Origin: Eubacteriaceae bacterium
GTDB taxonomy: Bacteria > Bacillota > Clostridia > Lachnospirales > Lachnospiraceae
NCBI GenBank assembly: GCA_910574015.1
Contig: CAJSYQ010000026.1
Span: 1-48,000 of the forward strand
Direction of reading: 5' to 3'
DNA length: 48,000 nt
The translations under genes were made by a program, and so were the position numbers. Shown here one piece after another: positions 30,496 through 38,907 of this stretch. The notes under the pieces were generated by a model. That model was not told where the DNA came from, ran no database searches, and was given only the letters and a program-made list of their open reading frames with translations. How positions within the stretch are numbered: the stretch's first letter is position 1; the number at the start of each line of letters is the position of its first letter.

Positions 30496-31950
30496 TTATT
30501 CTCTGCACTTCCTTTCGTTTTTCATCATGATATGCAAAATAAACGTCCTCTCCTCGATCATCCAGTCCACTGCACCCTCATACCTTTCCACTGCAGCTTT
30601 AATATTGTAGAGCCCCATCCCGTGTGCCTCTCTATCCTTCTTGTCTGTCTGGGGAAATTCCCGCTGACCCGTAATACTGATCCGCCCGTCAAAGCTGTTG
30701 GCCGCCTCCAGAAAAAACATCCTCCCCCTTTCCATGGAAGACAGACGGATCCATGGACCGCTCCCTGATATCCTGCCGCAGGCCTCCACTGCATTGTCTA
30801 TCAGATTACAGAGAATCACAGCGATGTCATAACTCTGGATCTGACAATCTCTTGGAAACACAAGCCGGTCCGCCTCCATCCTCAGTTCCGGCATCAGGCG
30901 CACCGCCTCATGATACTTCATATTCAAAATAGTGTCCGCCACCGTATTCCCCGTCCGGAAACGGAATTCCAGTCCTCTCACCGTCTGCTCTATCTCCGCC
31001 AGATAGTCCTTTATCTCCTCCCTGTCTGCTCCTGTACCCCGGTCTAACATCTGCGTCAATACTGCCAGATGATTCTTCATATCATGCCGGATGCTGCTCA
31101 TATTTCCGTAGACCCGCTCCATCTCCCCGATATGCTCCTGTATATTCCCCATCTGTTTCTCCAATATGATACGGTTACTCTTCTCACGGTTCAGCGAGAT
31201 CATATCCTGGAATATTTTTATGCCGGACAAAACAGAAAAAAATGAGAGAATAAGAATGGCCGGCACAAGCAGCAGCATCCCGGGATACCTCTCATAAAGG
31301 GTCATGGGAACACGATCCTCCACCGTGATCATCAGCATCTGCAGCAGATTGCAGATCAGGAGCCCGGCCGCTCCCGGCGTCAGAATAAACAAAAGCTCTG
31401 TCCGATGTATCTCATATTCCTTTTCCCTGTACCTTCCTGCTATATTCCGAAGTCCGAAACGCATCAACAAAACGGAAACGGCCGACATGATCAACTGCAG
31501 GGTAATGGCGCTGCCATGTACGAGGATCATAAAGGTGTCAGTGGAAGAAAAATACCCCTTCATCAGACACCAGCTCCAGAAGGGAAAGATCACCTGCCCC
31601 AGTTCCATCGTCAGATGACCAAGAAAGAAACTGATCCCGGTGACAGCAAAAAAAGTCACTGGCAAATACAATTTCAGTTTCCAGTCCGCATCATAGAGAA
31701 CCATGGTGGCCAGCACCAGCAGAACGATAGCTGCCAGCCACTTTATCTGCATCATTGCAGGATCATATCCCGTTTTCCAGAATACACTCGTGACAGTCCG
31801 CCCGAAAACCCAGATCAATACAATAAGAACACGGTTTCCTCTGTATTTGTGAAACCGTGTCTCCATAAACTGACCATAAAACCACATCAGAAAATATCCC
31901 TGAAAGCTAATGCGAAGCACCTCCACCAGAAGGCAGAACAGATCATACAC
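30496..31950 (-). CDS. GHKL-type sensor histidine kinase (AgrC/VirS-like)
   Basis: A 484-residue sensor. About six hydrophobic segments lie at 1-255, followed by a coiled linker and the H box MSSIRHDMKNHLAVLTQML. The GHKL ATPase domain includes ILCNLIDNAVEACG and GMGLYNIKAAVERYEG. The start codon is GTG with GGGGGGAG 6 nt upstream. It overlaps the LytTR regulator by 8 bp, so the pair is coupled. This class senses peptides or other extracellular ligands, but no propeptide or AgrB gene is adjacent. Confidence 0.9.
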   Translation of the reverse strand: MYDLFCLLVEVLRISFQGYFLMWFYGQFMETRFHKYRGNRVLIVLIWVFGRTVTSVFWKTGYDPAMMQIKWLAAIVLLVLATMVLYDADWKLKLYLPVTFFAVTGISFFLGHLTMELGQVIFPFWSWCLMKGYFSSTDTFMILVHGSAITLQLIMSAVSVLLMRFGLRNIAGRYREKEYEIHRTELLFILTPGAAGLLICNLLQMLMITVEDRVPMTLYERYPGMLLLVPAILILSFFSVLSGIKIFQDMISLNREKSNRIILEKQMGNIQEHIGEMERVYGNMSSIRHDMKNHLAVLTQMLDRGTGADREEIKDYLAEIEQTVRGLEFRFRTGNTVADTILNMKYHEAVRLMPELRMEADRLVFPRDCQIQSYDIAVILCNLIDNAVEACGRISGSGPWIRLSSMERGRMFFLEAANSFDGRISITGQREFPQTDKKDREAHGMGLYNIKAAVERYEGAVDWMIEERTFILHIMMKNERKCRE

Positions 31951-32653
31951 AGGAAACTCCCCCCTTACGCAGATAATGCATATAGACCTTCACAAAATCC
32001 GAATATTTCTCCTTCGACATATAGATGGTCTCACCTGTACACAATTGTATAAAATCGCTGCCGTACTCTGCAATATACGCCAGATTAACCAGATATCCCC
32101 GATGACAGCGAAAGAAGGAATCGCCCAGCCGCTCTTCCATCTCATTCATTGTGGCATAGATTTCCATTACCTCTTTTATCGTATGTATGCCAACCTTTCT
32201 GCGCTGGCTTTCTATATAATAAATATCCTTCTCATACATAGTCACATTTCGGTTCCTGGTCCGGATCAGCAGCTTTTTTGTATGCGCCTGGTCCCGCTGT
32301 CTTACATCTCCCACCGCCCGCTCCAACACATCGGCCAGCTTTCCCTCCGAAACAGGCTTGAGCAGATAATGAAAGGCAGACACATCAAACGCATCAAATA
32401 CATAATCCGGAAGAGCTGTAATAAAGATCAGCACAACGTCGGCCTCCCTTCGCCGAAGCTCCTTTGCCGTCCCGATTCCGTCCATGCCGCCCAGCTGGAT
32501 ATCCAGAAATAAAATATCCCAGGAAGAAAAATCCTCTAATAACTCCTCACCGGTTGCAAACTCACCCGTCACGCAGTCCGGCATCCGTCTTTTCACCATT
32601 TCCCGTATCTGTTCCCGTATCTGCCTCTCATCATCACAAATAGCAATATTCAC
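31943..32653 (-). CDS. LytTR response regulator paired with the GHKL kinase
   Basis: A 236-residue regulator. The receiver begins NIAICDDERQIREQ, with phospho-Asp in ILFLDIQLGGMDG and Lys in YLLKPVSEG. The C-terminal LytTR domain includes YYIESQRRKVGIHT and FFRCHRGYLVNLAYI. The GTG at 32653 has GGGGTG 6 nt upstream. The longer frame to 32728 has no ribosome site. It is the first gene of a two-gene operon with the kinase. Confidence 0.9.
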   Translation of the reverse strand: MNIAICDDERQIREQIREMVKRRMPDCVTGEFATGEELLEDFSSWDILFLDIQLGGMDGIGTAKELRRREADVVLIFITALPDYVFDAFDVSAFHYLLKPVSEGKLADVLERAVGDVRQRDQAHTKKLLIRTRNRNVTMYEKDIYYIESQRRKVGIHTIKEVMEIYATMNEMEERLGDSFFRCHRGYLVNLAYIAEYGSDFIQLCTGETIYMSKEKYSDFVKVYMHYLRKGGVSCV

Positions 32654-32693
32654 CCTGCTCACCCCTGTCCATCCCAACGGATTGTAAGTTGTT

Positions 32694-33551
32694 CTATATA
32701 TCGGCAAGAATAGAATCCGTGGGTACACCGGTTATGGTATCACCTAGCAATTTCTTTAATTTACCACCCTCTATCATCCTGGCCAGCTTTGCCCTTGCTG
32801 CCTGTGCAGAGGCATCTGCTGTAAATTGTCTCGATATCTCCATGCCATGGGCGATCTGTTTTTTCTGCCAAATTTTCGAGTAATATGCATTTCTTCTGGT
32901 GCGTATATCCCAGAAATCCTCTTTTTCCTCACCAGAGGGATCTCCCGAATAAGTAATCCTCGGCTGGCTGGAAGTCACGGCATTGACAATATTTCCGTCC
33001 TCCCCGATGGCCACACACTGGGACAATTCCCAGGAACGCCCCGGCATCAGGGCCTCATTCCGCAGCAGGTCAAAGGTAAACCAGGCGTCTATGCGCGCTG
33101 CAATCTCCTTTGCGTATTCCGGGTCTCTTTCCATCCTCTCCTGAACCTTCGGATGGATCACTGCCGCCCTGCTTCCCGGCGCAACCGCGCCGATAGCCCG
33201 GATCTCTTTAGATTCCGCGTATGCCGGATCCGGGCCGGAGGGTTTCCAGTTCTCGATCCGCGCCGGGTCCAAATCCTCCTGATACAAAAGATAATGCGGA
33301 TAATCGTTCCGCGTGCGCCAGTAGCTGCTGCTGGCATCAAAGACATGATAGACCAGGTTCGGATATTTCTCCCTGAGCAGACTCTCCGCTGTGACCTTTT
33401 CTGTCTTGGCAGCTTCCGCCGCCTCCTGACATTTTAACTCCGCTGCGACGGCAAAATCATCCTTCGATGTTTCTGAAACAGCCGCCGGCTGTTTTGCGGA
33501 ATACCCATAAAGACCCATCTGGTATGCCGTCTGAAAAGCTAAATCAATCAT
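32694..33551 (-). CDS. uncharacterised protein with LytTR-like repeats upstream
   Basis: A 285-residue, mostly helical, soluble protein with no signal peptide. Features are an Ala/Lys-rich N-terminal segment (about 25-60), a central region with YPNLVYHVFDASSSYWRTRN and VIHPKVQERMERDPEYAKEI, and a C-terminal helix region. It resembles a group of uncharacterised Lachnospiraceae proteins (possibly DUF6033, recalled without certainty). It precedes the LytTR/GHKL pair by 40 bp, and LytTR-type 9-bp direct repeats lie 100 bp upstream of it. The function is not known. Confidence 0.7.
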   Translation of the reverse strand: MIDLAFQTAYQMGLYGYSAKQPAAVSETSKDDFAVAAELKCQEAAEAAKTEKVTAESLLREKYPNLVYHVFDASSSYWRTRNDYPHYLLYQEDLDPARIENWKPSGPDPAYAESKEIRAIGAVAPGSRAAVIHPKVQERMERDPEYAKEIAARIDAWFTFDLLRNEALMPGRSWELSQCVAIGEDGNIVNAVTSSQPRITYSGDPSGEEKEDFWDIRTRRNAYYSKIWQKKQIAHGMEISRQFTADASAQAARAKLARMIEGGKLKKLLGDTITGVPTDSILADI

Positions 33552-33651
33552 AAAATCCTCCTTCTCTTTCTCTATGGCATCCCTTTAAGATAAGGAATCG
33601 CCGGCTTATTTTCTGTTCTGTATATCGGCATGCGTCCTGTGATTTTCTGTC

Positions 33652-33681
33652 AAATGTAACTAAAACAGCCTGAAATGTAAC
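33652..33681 (-). promoter_or_regulatory. LytTR-type direct repeat
   Basis: AAATGTAAC at 33652-33660 and again at 33673-33681. The exact 9-bp repeat is separated by 12 bp (21-bp period). On the minus strand it reads GTTACATTT. This spacing is the known layout of LytTR binding sites, and two LytTR regulators are encoded nearby. The base match to the published AgrA consensus is only partial. Confidence 0.5.
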
Positions 33682-33798
33682 GAATTCTACTTTTCTCATT
33701 CTCGCGGCCTTCTATCTTCTATCTTTGGAATAAAAAGGACAGGTGTATAGAAATCCTTCGGATCTTTCATACTATCAGTGAAAGGAAGGTAGATATCA

Positions 33799-33984
33799 AT
33801 GGATCTGGATAAAACAATCTGCTACTGCGCCGGCGTGACAAACGGGATGATCAAGGATGCCGTTGATTCCGGGGCAACTACCCTGGAGGAGGTTCAGGAA
33901 ATCACCAAAGCAGGTACGGTATGCGGCTCCTGCGTGGACAACGTGCAGCATTTGATCGATGAGCTCGTCAGTGAGAAAAAGTAA
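33799..33984 (+). CDS. BFD-type [2Fe-2S]-binding protein
   Basis: A 61-residue protein. Four cysteines in the BFD-like pattern (ICYCAG, Cys8 and Cys10; VCGSC, Cys42 and Cys45) are expected to bind a [2Fe-2S] cluster. The intervening helix includes DAVDSGATTLEEVQEITKAG. It is typical of stand-alone BFD proteins or those attached to NAD-dependent oxidoreductases. AAAGGAAGG precedes the ATG. It is monocistronic, with a terminator 30 bp later. Confidence 0.9.
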   Translation: MDLDKTICYCAGVTNGMIKDAVDSGATTLEEVQEITKAGTVCGSCVDNVQHLIDELVSEKK

Positions 33985-34015
33985 TCTACTGCGGCAGCCG
34001 ATCCCGAATCTGTAC

Positions 34016-34056
34016 TGGCTCAACGGTCTCAAATCGATGCCGTTGGGCTGTTTTTA
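34016..34056 (+). terminator. terminator after the BFD gene
   Basis: GGCTCAACGG pairs with CCGTTGGGCT (one G-T pair), followed by GTTTTTAG. Confidence 0.8.
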
Positions 34057-34097
34057 GTTTCTCTTACATCTGCGAAAGCAGGGAAGGCAAAAAAGAT

Positions 34098-34126
34098 TTG
34101 ACTTAGCTCGTAAAAGTCCCTATAAT
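34098..34126 (+). promoter_or_regulatory. sigma-A promoter of the DUF362 gene
   Basis: TTGACT (34098-34103), 17-bp spacer, TATAAT (34121-34126). Transcription should start near 34133, leaving too short a leader for the ATG at 34139 and so supporting the ATG at 34154. Confidence 0.88.
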
Positions 34127-34153
34127 GGAGTAAAAACGATGGGGAGACGAGCC

Positions 34154-35269
34154 ATGGAAAAATCTAACGTATATGTTACCTCTTTTAAGGCTTCTGGCCA
34201 TGAAAACCTTCTACAGAAGCTGCACCGTCTTATGAAGACCGCCGGATTTGAATCCATTGATTTTACTGACAAGTACACTGCGATCAAAATCCATTTTGGC
34301 GAATATGGAAATCTTGCATTTCTGCGCCCCAATTACGCCAAAGTGGTGGCCGATTATGTAAAGGAACTAGGCGGCAGGCCATTTTTGACCGACTGCAATA
34401 CCCTGTATGTGGGGAGCAGGAAAAATGCCCTGGATCACCTGGAGACAGCCTATCTAAATGGATTTTCTCCTTATCAGACAGGCTGCCACGTCTTGATCGG
34501 AGACGGCTTAAAGGGTACGGATGAGACCATCGTCCCCATCCAGGGAGAATATGTCAAGGAAGCAAAGATTGGACATGCCATTATGGATGCCGATGTCTTT
34601 ATCTCCCTGACACATTTTAAGGGCCACGAGATGGCAGGCTTTGGCGGCACTCTCAAAAACATCGGAATGGGCTGCGGTTCCCGCGCCGGAAAAATGGAAC
34701 AGCACTGTGACGGAAAACCAGTGGTGGGCGGCAATTGCATTGGATGCGGCGCCTGCAGCCGGATCTGCGCTCACGACGCACCCCTGATCCAAAATGGAAA
34801 GGCCGTTATCGATCAGGAAAAATGCGTGGGCTGCGGCCGTTGTCTCGCTGTTTGTCCTAAAGATACCATTAGAGCACATTTCAGCGATTCCATTGCGATG
34901 CTCAATTATAAAATGGCAGAGTACAGCCTTGCCGTGTGCAGGGACCGCCCCTGCTTTCATGTATCCCTGATCTGTGATGTATCACCCAACTGCGACTGCC
35001 ATTCCGAAAATGATATCCCCATCATACCGGATATTGGAATGCTGGCATCCTTCGACCCGGTAGCATTGGATCAGGCCTGCGCTGACTTGTGTAACCAGAG
35101 TACTCCCATACAGGAAAGTATCTTGGGCGAAAATCTGGAGAAGCATGGAAATAAAGAGAAGCATGATCACTTTTATATGACACATCCAGATACAGAATGG
35201 AAATCCTGCCTGGCACATGCAAAAAAGATCGGTCTTGGAACAGATGAATATGAACTGATCAAATGTTAA
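34154..35269 (+). CDS. DUF362 protein with two [4Fe-4S] ferredoxin motifs
   Basis: A 371-residue protein. An N-terminal DUF362 region (about 1-185; YTAIKIHFGEYGNLAFLRP, TDCNTLYVGSRKNALDHL, HFKGHEMAGFGGTLKNIGMG) is followed by two cluster motifs, CIGCGACSRICAHD and CVGCGRCLAVCPKD. The DUF362 fold then continues to the end. Four more cysteines lie near 275-290 (CDVSPNCDCHSE). The first ATG (34139) is about 6 nt from the predicted mRNA start. The ATG at 34154 has GGGGAG and is preferred. It is an electron-transfer or redox protein; the substrate is unknown. Confidence 0.88.
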   Translation: MEKSNVYVTSFKASGHENLLQKLHRLMKTAGFESIDFTDKYTAIKIHFGEYGNLAFLRPNYAKVVADYVKELGGRPFLTDCNTLYVGSRKNALDHLETAYLNGFSPYQTGCHVLIGDGLKGTDETIVPIQGEYVKEAKIGHAIMDADVFISLTHFKGHEMAGFGGTLKNIGMGCGSRAGKMEQHCDGKPVVGGNCIGCGACSRICAHDAPLIQNGKAVIDQEKCVGCGRCLAVCPKDTIRAHFSDSIAMLNYKMAEYSLAVCRDRPCFHVSLICDVSPNCDCHSENDIPIIPDIGMLASFDPVALDQACADLCNQSTPIQESILGENLEKHGNKEKHDHFYMTHPDTEWKSCLAHAKKIGLGTDEYELIKC

Positions 35270-35309
35270 TACACCACGGCACCTATTGATAATTGCATAA
35301 AATACACAT

Positions 35310-35344
35310 AGTTCAACGGCAGTTTTGAATGACGCCGTTGAACT
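35310..35344 (+). promoter_or_regulatory. hairpin directly before the ribosome site of the next gene
   Basis: An 11-bp perfect stem AGTTCAACGGC / GCCGTTGAACT with a 13-nt loop. Its second arm ends immediately before the GCAGGAGG ribosome site of the gene at 35359. There is no T run, so a leader control element is as likely as a terminator of the DUF362 gene. Confidence 0.5.
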
Positions 35345-35358
35345 GCAGGAGGAAAATT

Positions 35359-36141
35359 ATGGAAAAGAAGAACAAAGGAACCGGTTTGGCAGTGACATCC
35401 ATGATATTGGGCATCGTAGGGCTTGTAACAAGCTGTGTTGCCGTGGGAGGCATTCTCTGCATTGCAGGGCTGATATTTTCGATCCCCGCATTGGTGCGGA
35501 GCCGCTCTGGTATAGCAGTAGCCGGCCTGGTAACGTCTATTATTGGAACTATTTTCTTTATACTTACACTGAGCGGCATTGAATATATGGACTCACTGAT
35601 GGACAGGGCACACGAAAACCGTACCCAGACAGAAAGCAGCGTAGATGACAAGGAATCAAAGGATCAAACGGCAAAAGAAGACGGGAACCAAAGTACCGAT
35701 CCAACCACAGCTCCTGCATCCTCTTCTGCCCCTGCCAAAAAGAAAAAAACAAAGGAGGAAAAATACGCCTCTTACGCCGAGCAGATCCAGATTGAAGTAT
35801 ATGACAAAAGGAATATTCCTGCTGATTATACTGCCGGCAGATTTCAAGAATTTATTGAACTTGATTACAAGGTTGTCAATAAATGTCCAAAATCCATCAA
35901 AGGCATCAAGGGAACTCTTGATATTTATGATCAGTTCGATGAACATATTATATCGATGAAATGGGACACCTCTGATACTATAAAAGCCAACGAAACAAAG
36001 GAATTTATAAATACAGGAATTAATTATAATCAGTTTATAGATTCCCATAAAAAGTTGCACAGTCTAAAATATAAAGATCTCACCTTTCGATATGAGGCCA
36101 AACAGATTAACTTCTCGGACGGATATAAATTAAGATTATAG
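35359..36141 (+). CDS. membrane protein with DUF4190-like region and C-terminal Ig-like domain
   Basis: A 260-residue protein. Two hydrophobic hairpins near the N-terminus (LAVTSMILGIVGLVTSC and VAGLVTSIIGTIFFILTL, with the small loop of DUF4190) are followed by a Thr/Ser/Asp/Pro linker (about 85-125) and a Lys-rich patch. A beta-rich domain follows (about 130-258; IQIEVYDKRNIPADY, FIELDYKVVNKCPKSIKGIK, DTIKANETKEF). The C-terminal part resembles exported FxLYD/DUF5067-type domains. The ATG at 35359 has GCAGGAGG. The function is unknown; a cell-surface sensor or accessory role is only a guess. Confidence 0.75.
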   Translation: MEKKNKGTGLAVTSMILGIVGLVTSCVAVGGILCIAGLIFSIPALVRSRSGIAVAGLVTSIIGTIFFILTLSGIEYMDSLMDRAHENRTQTESSVDDKESKDQTAKEDGNQSTDPTTAPASSSAPAKKKKTKEEKYASYAEQIQIEVYDKRNIPADYTAGRFQEFIELDYKVVNKCPKSIKGIKGTLDIYDQFDEHIISMKWDTSDTIKANETKEFINTGINYNQFIDSHKKLHSLKYKDLTFRYEAKQINFSDGYKLRL

Positions 36142-36162
36142 TATTTCACTGTTAAGCGAAAA

Positions 36163-36203
36163 AAAGCGTACAAGCAGCCATTTGAGCTGATTGTACGCTT
36201 TTA
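36163..36203. terminator. bidirectional terminator between the membrane-protein and amidase genes
   Basis: AAAGCGTACAA / TTGTACGCTTT stem with inner GCAGC/GCTGA pairing. T runs lie on both strands. It ends the gene at 36141 and the convergent amidase. Confidence 0.88.
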
Positions 36204-36209
36204 CTTCTA

Positions 36210-36926
36210 TCAGATTTCTTTCACCTTCTTTAAAGATATCCACTGCCATCGGCCCTGGCTGTCCTTCTTTAGGATCCTGCCCCAACTTCCAGAAATCTTC
36301 GAAATCGTGACAACTTTTCCTTTTTTTACAGAACTGGTCTTATTCTTCGGTTTCACTCCCTTACTGGAACGGATAGCAGCATCCTTTACTACTTTGGCCT
36401 TATACTGATAATTATTTACCACCTTACTTCGAAAATGCTCCCATTTCTTATTCTCCTTTCCGGTCATGGGACCCGGACATTCTTTGCCATTGACGTCCCA
36501 ATGGCGCACCACTGTCTTTAGTTTCGGACATTTACCCTTCAGCCAGAGATACAATTCCCGCGATGCCAGCATCTGCTCCCAGGATGGACCCTTGAGACAA
36601 TCGCACAGTTCAATACTTATGCTGTTAGCATTGGTCACCTTCCTGTAATACTTTCCCGCCCCCTTTTTCTGCGAATATAATCCGCCTACTGCATTAGCAC
36701 TCTTTTTAAGCGGTACTGACAGTGCCATATCGCCGTTCCGGCTTACAAACAGATGGGCCCCCGCCTTTCTTGTATTCCCGGTGGCAAAAAAATCGGCGTT
36801 ATTTTTCGCCGTGTCGCCTTTGTTGGCCGTAAAATGAAATACCAGGGCAGTGACCGTATCCAACTCTCTGTCCCCGCTCCAGCTGATCTTCTTGGCATTT
36901 CTCTTATACATTACCGGTTCTTTCAT
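36210..36926 (-). CDS. N-acetylmuramoyl-L-alanine amidase, phage endolysin type, with SH3 domain
   Basis: A 238-residue lysin. The Amidase_2 zinc-dependent domain spans 1-160: His31 in ALVFHFTANKGDTAKNNADF, AGAHLFVSRNG, SIELCD, and the final ligands in VVRHWDVNGKECPGP. A linker and a bacterial SH3-like domain (about 185-238, VVTISKISGSWGRILKKDS) that binds wall follow. There is no signal peptide, so release would need a holin, none of which is visible. An upstream TTG (36950) is in frame; the ATG at 36926 has AAGGGAAGG at 8-9 nt. It is the last gene of the tail module. Confidence 0.92.
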   Translation of the reverse strand: MKEPVMYKRNAKKISWSGDRELDTVTALVFHFTANKGDTAKNNADFFATGNTRKAGAHLFVSRNGDMALSVPLKKSANAVGGLYSQKKGAGKYYRKVTNANSISIELCDCLKGPSWEQMLASRELYLWLKGKCPKLKTVVRHWDVNGKECPGPMTGKENKKWEHFRSKVVNNYQYKAKVVKDAAIRSSKGVKPKNKTSSVKKGKVVTISKISGSWGRILKKDSQGRWQWISLKKVKEI

Positions 36927-37027
36927 CTGATCAATCCTTCCCTTTTTCAATTTGTCTGAGATAAGGTAATACTTTTCTTCAAATTTAATATATGTAGATA
37001 TATGTAGGTAACGTTCAACAATTTATG

Positions 37028-38368
37028 TTAAGAAACAAATAGCGGCAATATCCTTGCATATGCCCTATAAACTCCAGACGCTCCGCCATCCATTTGAACA
37101 AGCAGCTCCAGACCTTCTCCCGGATATAAATATATAATATTACTTTGTGAAGATACTTCCCACGTAGTAAATCTGCCAATAATTTCTATTGCCCTATCCT
37201 TCATAGTAGTTGTACCTGGATTGATGATATTTACAAAAAATCTTTTTACCGCATCATAAGTCTGTGTTATTTCCGAGTATACAATATATCCTTTTATATA
37301 ATAATATCCACCCACCTTTACTCTGTATATCGAGTTTGAATAATCTAAATAATTAGAATTCAAAGTGTTCGTAGCCACAGATCCTATATTCATGTTGTTT
37401 CCATTAGATGAATATGTCTTTCCATTGGCATCAATCATGCTTACCAGATTTTTATTTATATTACTGGAAAATATCGGTGGATCGAAAGCACTGGTTATTG
37501 CTTTTTGCGTCATAGTTCCATTTGTATTTGACCCTCTTGTGGTATACAATTTTGTCAGCCCCGCCACAGAAGCTGTACCCGTACCATATGTAGTATTCGT
37601 ATCCTGCCCCGGAATCCCTAGCTTTGTTATATCCGCCTTAGTTACAGCGGTAGTCCCGGTTACATGACCACTGGCATCAGTGGCAATCTTATACAGTCCA
37701 CTTGCTTTGGCTCCAGCGGCACTGGCAGGATGGGTATACTTATTTGCACCGGCGGCGATTCCAGTCAGTTTCGTTCGTTCAGATGAGGTAAAATGAATCG
37801 TACCGTCATTTGTATGATTCTGCAATTCTGTCTGATCTGCTTTCTGGCCAATTACTTCATCCAGTGCATCTACAACCGACATATTCACTTTTTTTTCGTC
37901 AAATTCTTCCAGAGCTGTTCTGACTTCCTCTTCGAGAGCGTATAAATTGCTGGCCGTACGCACGGTTATATTAACATCATCACTAACCACTAACGTAAAC
38001 CGTAATCTCTTTTCCTTTGAAATCGTAACGGATTCCGGATCGATATACTCTGCATCTCCGGCACCCGCATTGTCATAATAACACAAAGCATGATTCCCAA
38101 TAATTCCAATTTCTCTAAAGTAGAATCCTCTGGGAGCCTGATCACAGTTCCAGTCGCAGTCGATAGTGACTTCATTATCTTTTCGCATCACCCTGCTGAC
38201 TGGAATCTCCATTACCTTGTTTGTAAGTTCGGTCTTACTTAAATACGAGCCTTCATAGATTCCATCACCCAGCTGCACATGAGTAAAATCCAATGCTCTT
38301 TCATTACTGATAGCGGACGCTATCTCATTCCTTCCCTGATTTGTCAGAATCAATCCTCCAAAACTCAT
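37028..38368 (-). CDS. phage tail fibre / tail-collar protein
   Basis: A 446-residue protein. The N-terminal phage tail-collar fibre domain (1-155; GLILTNQGRNEIASAISNER, RGFYFREIGIIG) attaches to the baseplate. A short coiled coil (ALEEEVRTALEEFDEKKVN) and a long Gly/Thr/Ser/Asn-rich shaft follow. The C-terminal beta domain is likely to bind the host surface. Its start overlaps the previous gene by 4 bp. It is the determinant of host range in such particles. No chaperone gene is seen between it and the amidase. Confidence 0.9.
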   Translation of the reverse strand: MSFGGLILTNQGRNEIASAISNERALDFTHVQLGDGIYEGSYLSKTELTNKVMEIPVSRVMRKDNEVTIDCDWNCDQAPRGFYFREIGIIGNHALCYYDNAGAGDAEYIDPESVTISKEKRLRFTLVVSDDVNITVRTASNLYALEEEVRTALEEFDEKKVNMSVVDALDEVIGQKADQTELQNHTNDGTIHFTSSERTKLTGIAAGANKYTHPASAAGAKASGLYKIATDASGHVTGTTAVTKADITKLGIPGQDTNTTYGTGTASVAGLTKLYTTRGSNTNGTMTQKAITSAFDPPIFSSNINKNLVSMIDANGKTYSSNGNNMNIGSVATNTLNSNYLDYSNSIYRVKVGGYYYIKGYIVYSEITQTYDAVKRFFVNIINPGTTTMKDRAIEIIGRFTTWEVSSQSNIIYLYPGEGLELLVQMDGGASGVYRAYARILPLFVS

Positions 38369-38907
38369 ATAACCACCTGCCTTATCGTAATTATTTCATC
38401 ATCCTGCCAAACAATGCCTGTCGCCGCCCTGCCCTGGCTGCTCTCTGCTGCCCTGACTTCATACCATATATTTTGCGGAAGGATTCTGTCCAGAGCCCGT
38501 TGGATCTCCGATACTTCTTCCGTTCCATAGATACTAAAGGAAATCCTGTAATTCTCCAGATCAGAATCAATATCATAATTATTTACCCCGCACAATATAT
38601 TTAACTGACGAATCATCGTCCGGTAAGTATACGGCATAACCGTATTCCATTCTGCCAGAACTCTTCTCTTTCTTACCTCCAGCTTGTTCTGCGGCTCCGG
38701 CAGTATACCTAGCAGCGACTCATATTTTCTTATGCCATAGTCATCACAATCTTCTATAAAAGCATTGTCATAAATTTTTTGAATGCCTGCCAGAAGTTTA
38801 TCCATCCATTTGTCTTCCACCCTCATAATCTCCTGCAGCTCTCCAAAAGACTGCATAAACGGCGGAAGGTATTCCAGCAGCTTTTTTCTTTCAGGAAAAT
38901 CAGCCAT
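38365..38907 (-). CDS. baseplate wedge protein, YmfQ/XkdU-like (DUF2313)
   Basis: A 180-residue protein of the DUF2313 family: KLLEYLPPFMQSFGELQEIM with LLGILPEPQNKLEVRKRRVL. The C-terminus carries the beta-sandwich part. It sits between baseplate J and the tail fibre, as in PBSX. It overlaps both neighbours (8 bp upstream, 4 bp downstream). In the family it links the J protein to the fibre. Confidence 0.9.
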   Translation of the reverse strand: MADFPERKKLLEYLPPFMQSFGELQEIMRVEDKWMDKLLAGIQKIYDNAFIEDCDDYGIRKYESLLGILPEPQNKLEVRKRRVLAEWNTVMPYTYRTMIRQLNILCGVNNYDIDSDLENYRISFSIYGTEEVSEIQRALDRILPQNIWYEVRAAESSQGRAATGIVWQDDEIITIRQVVI

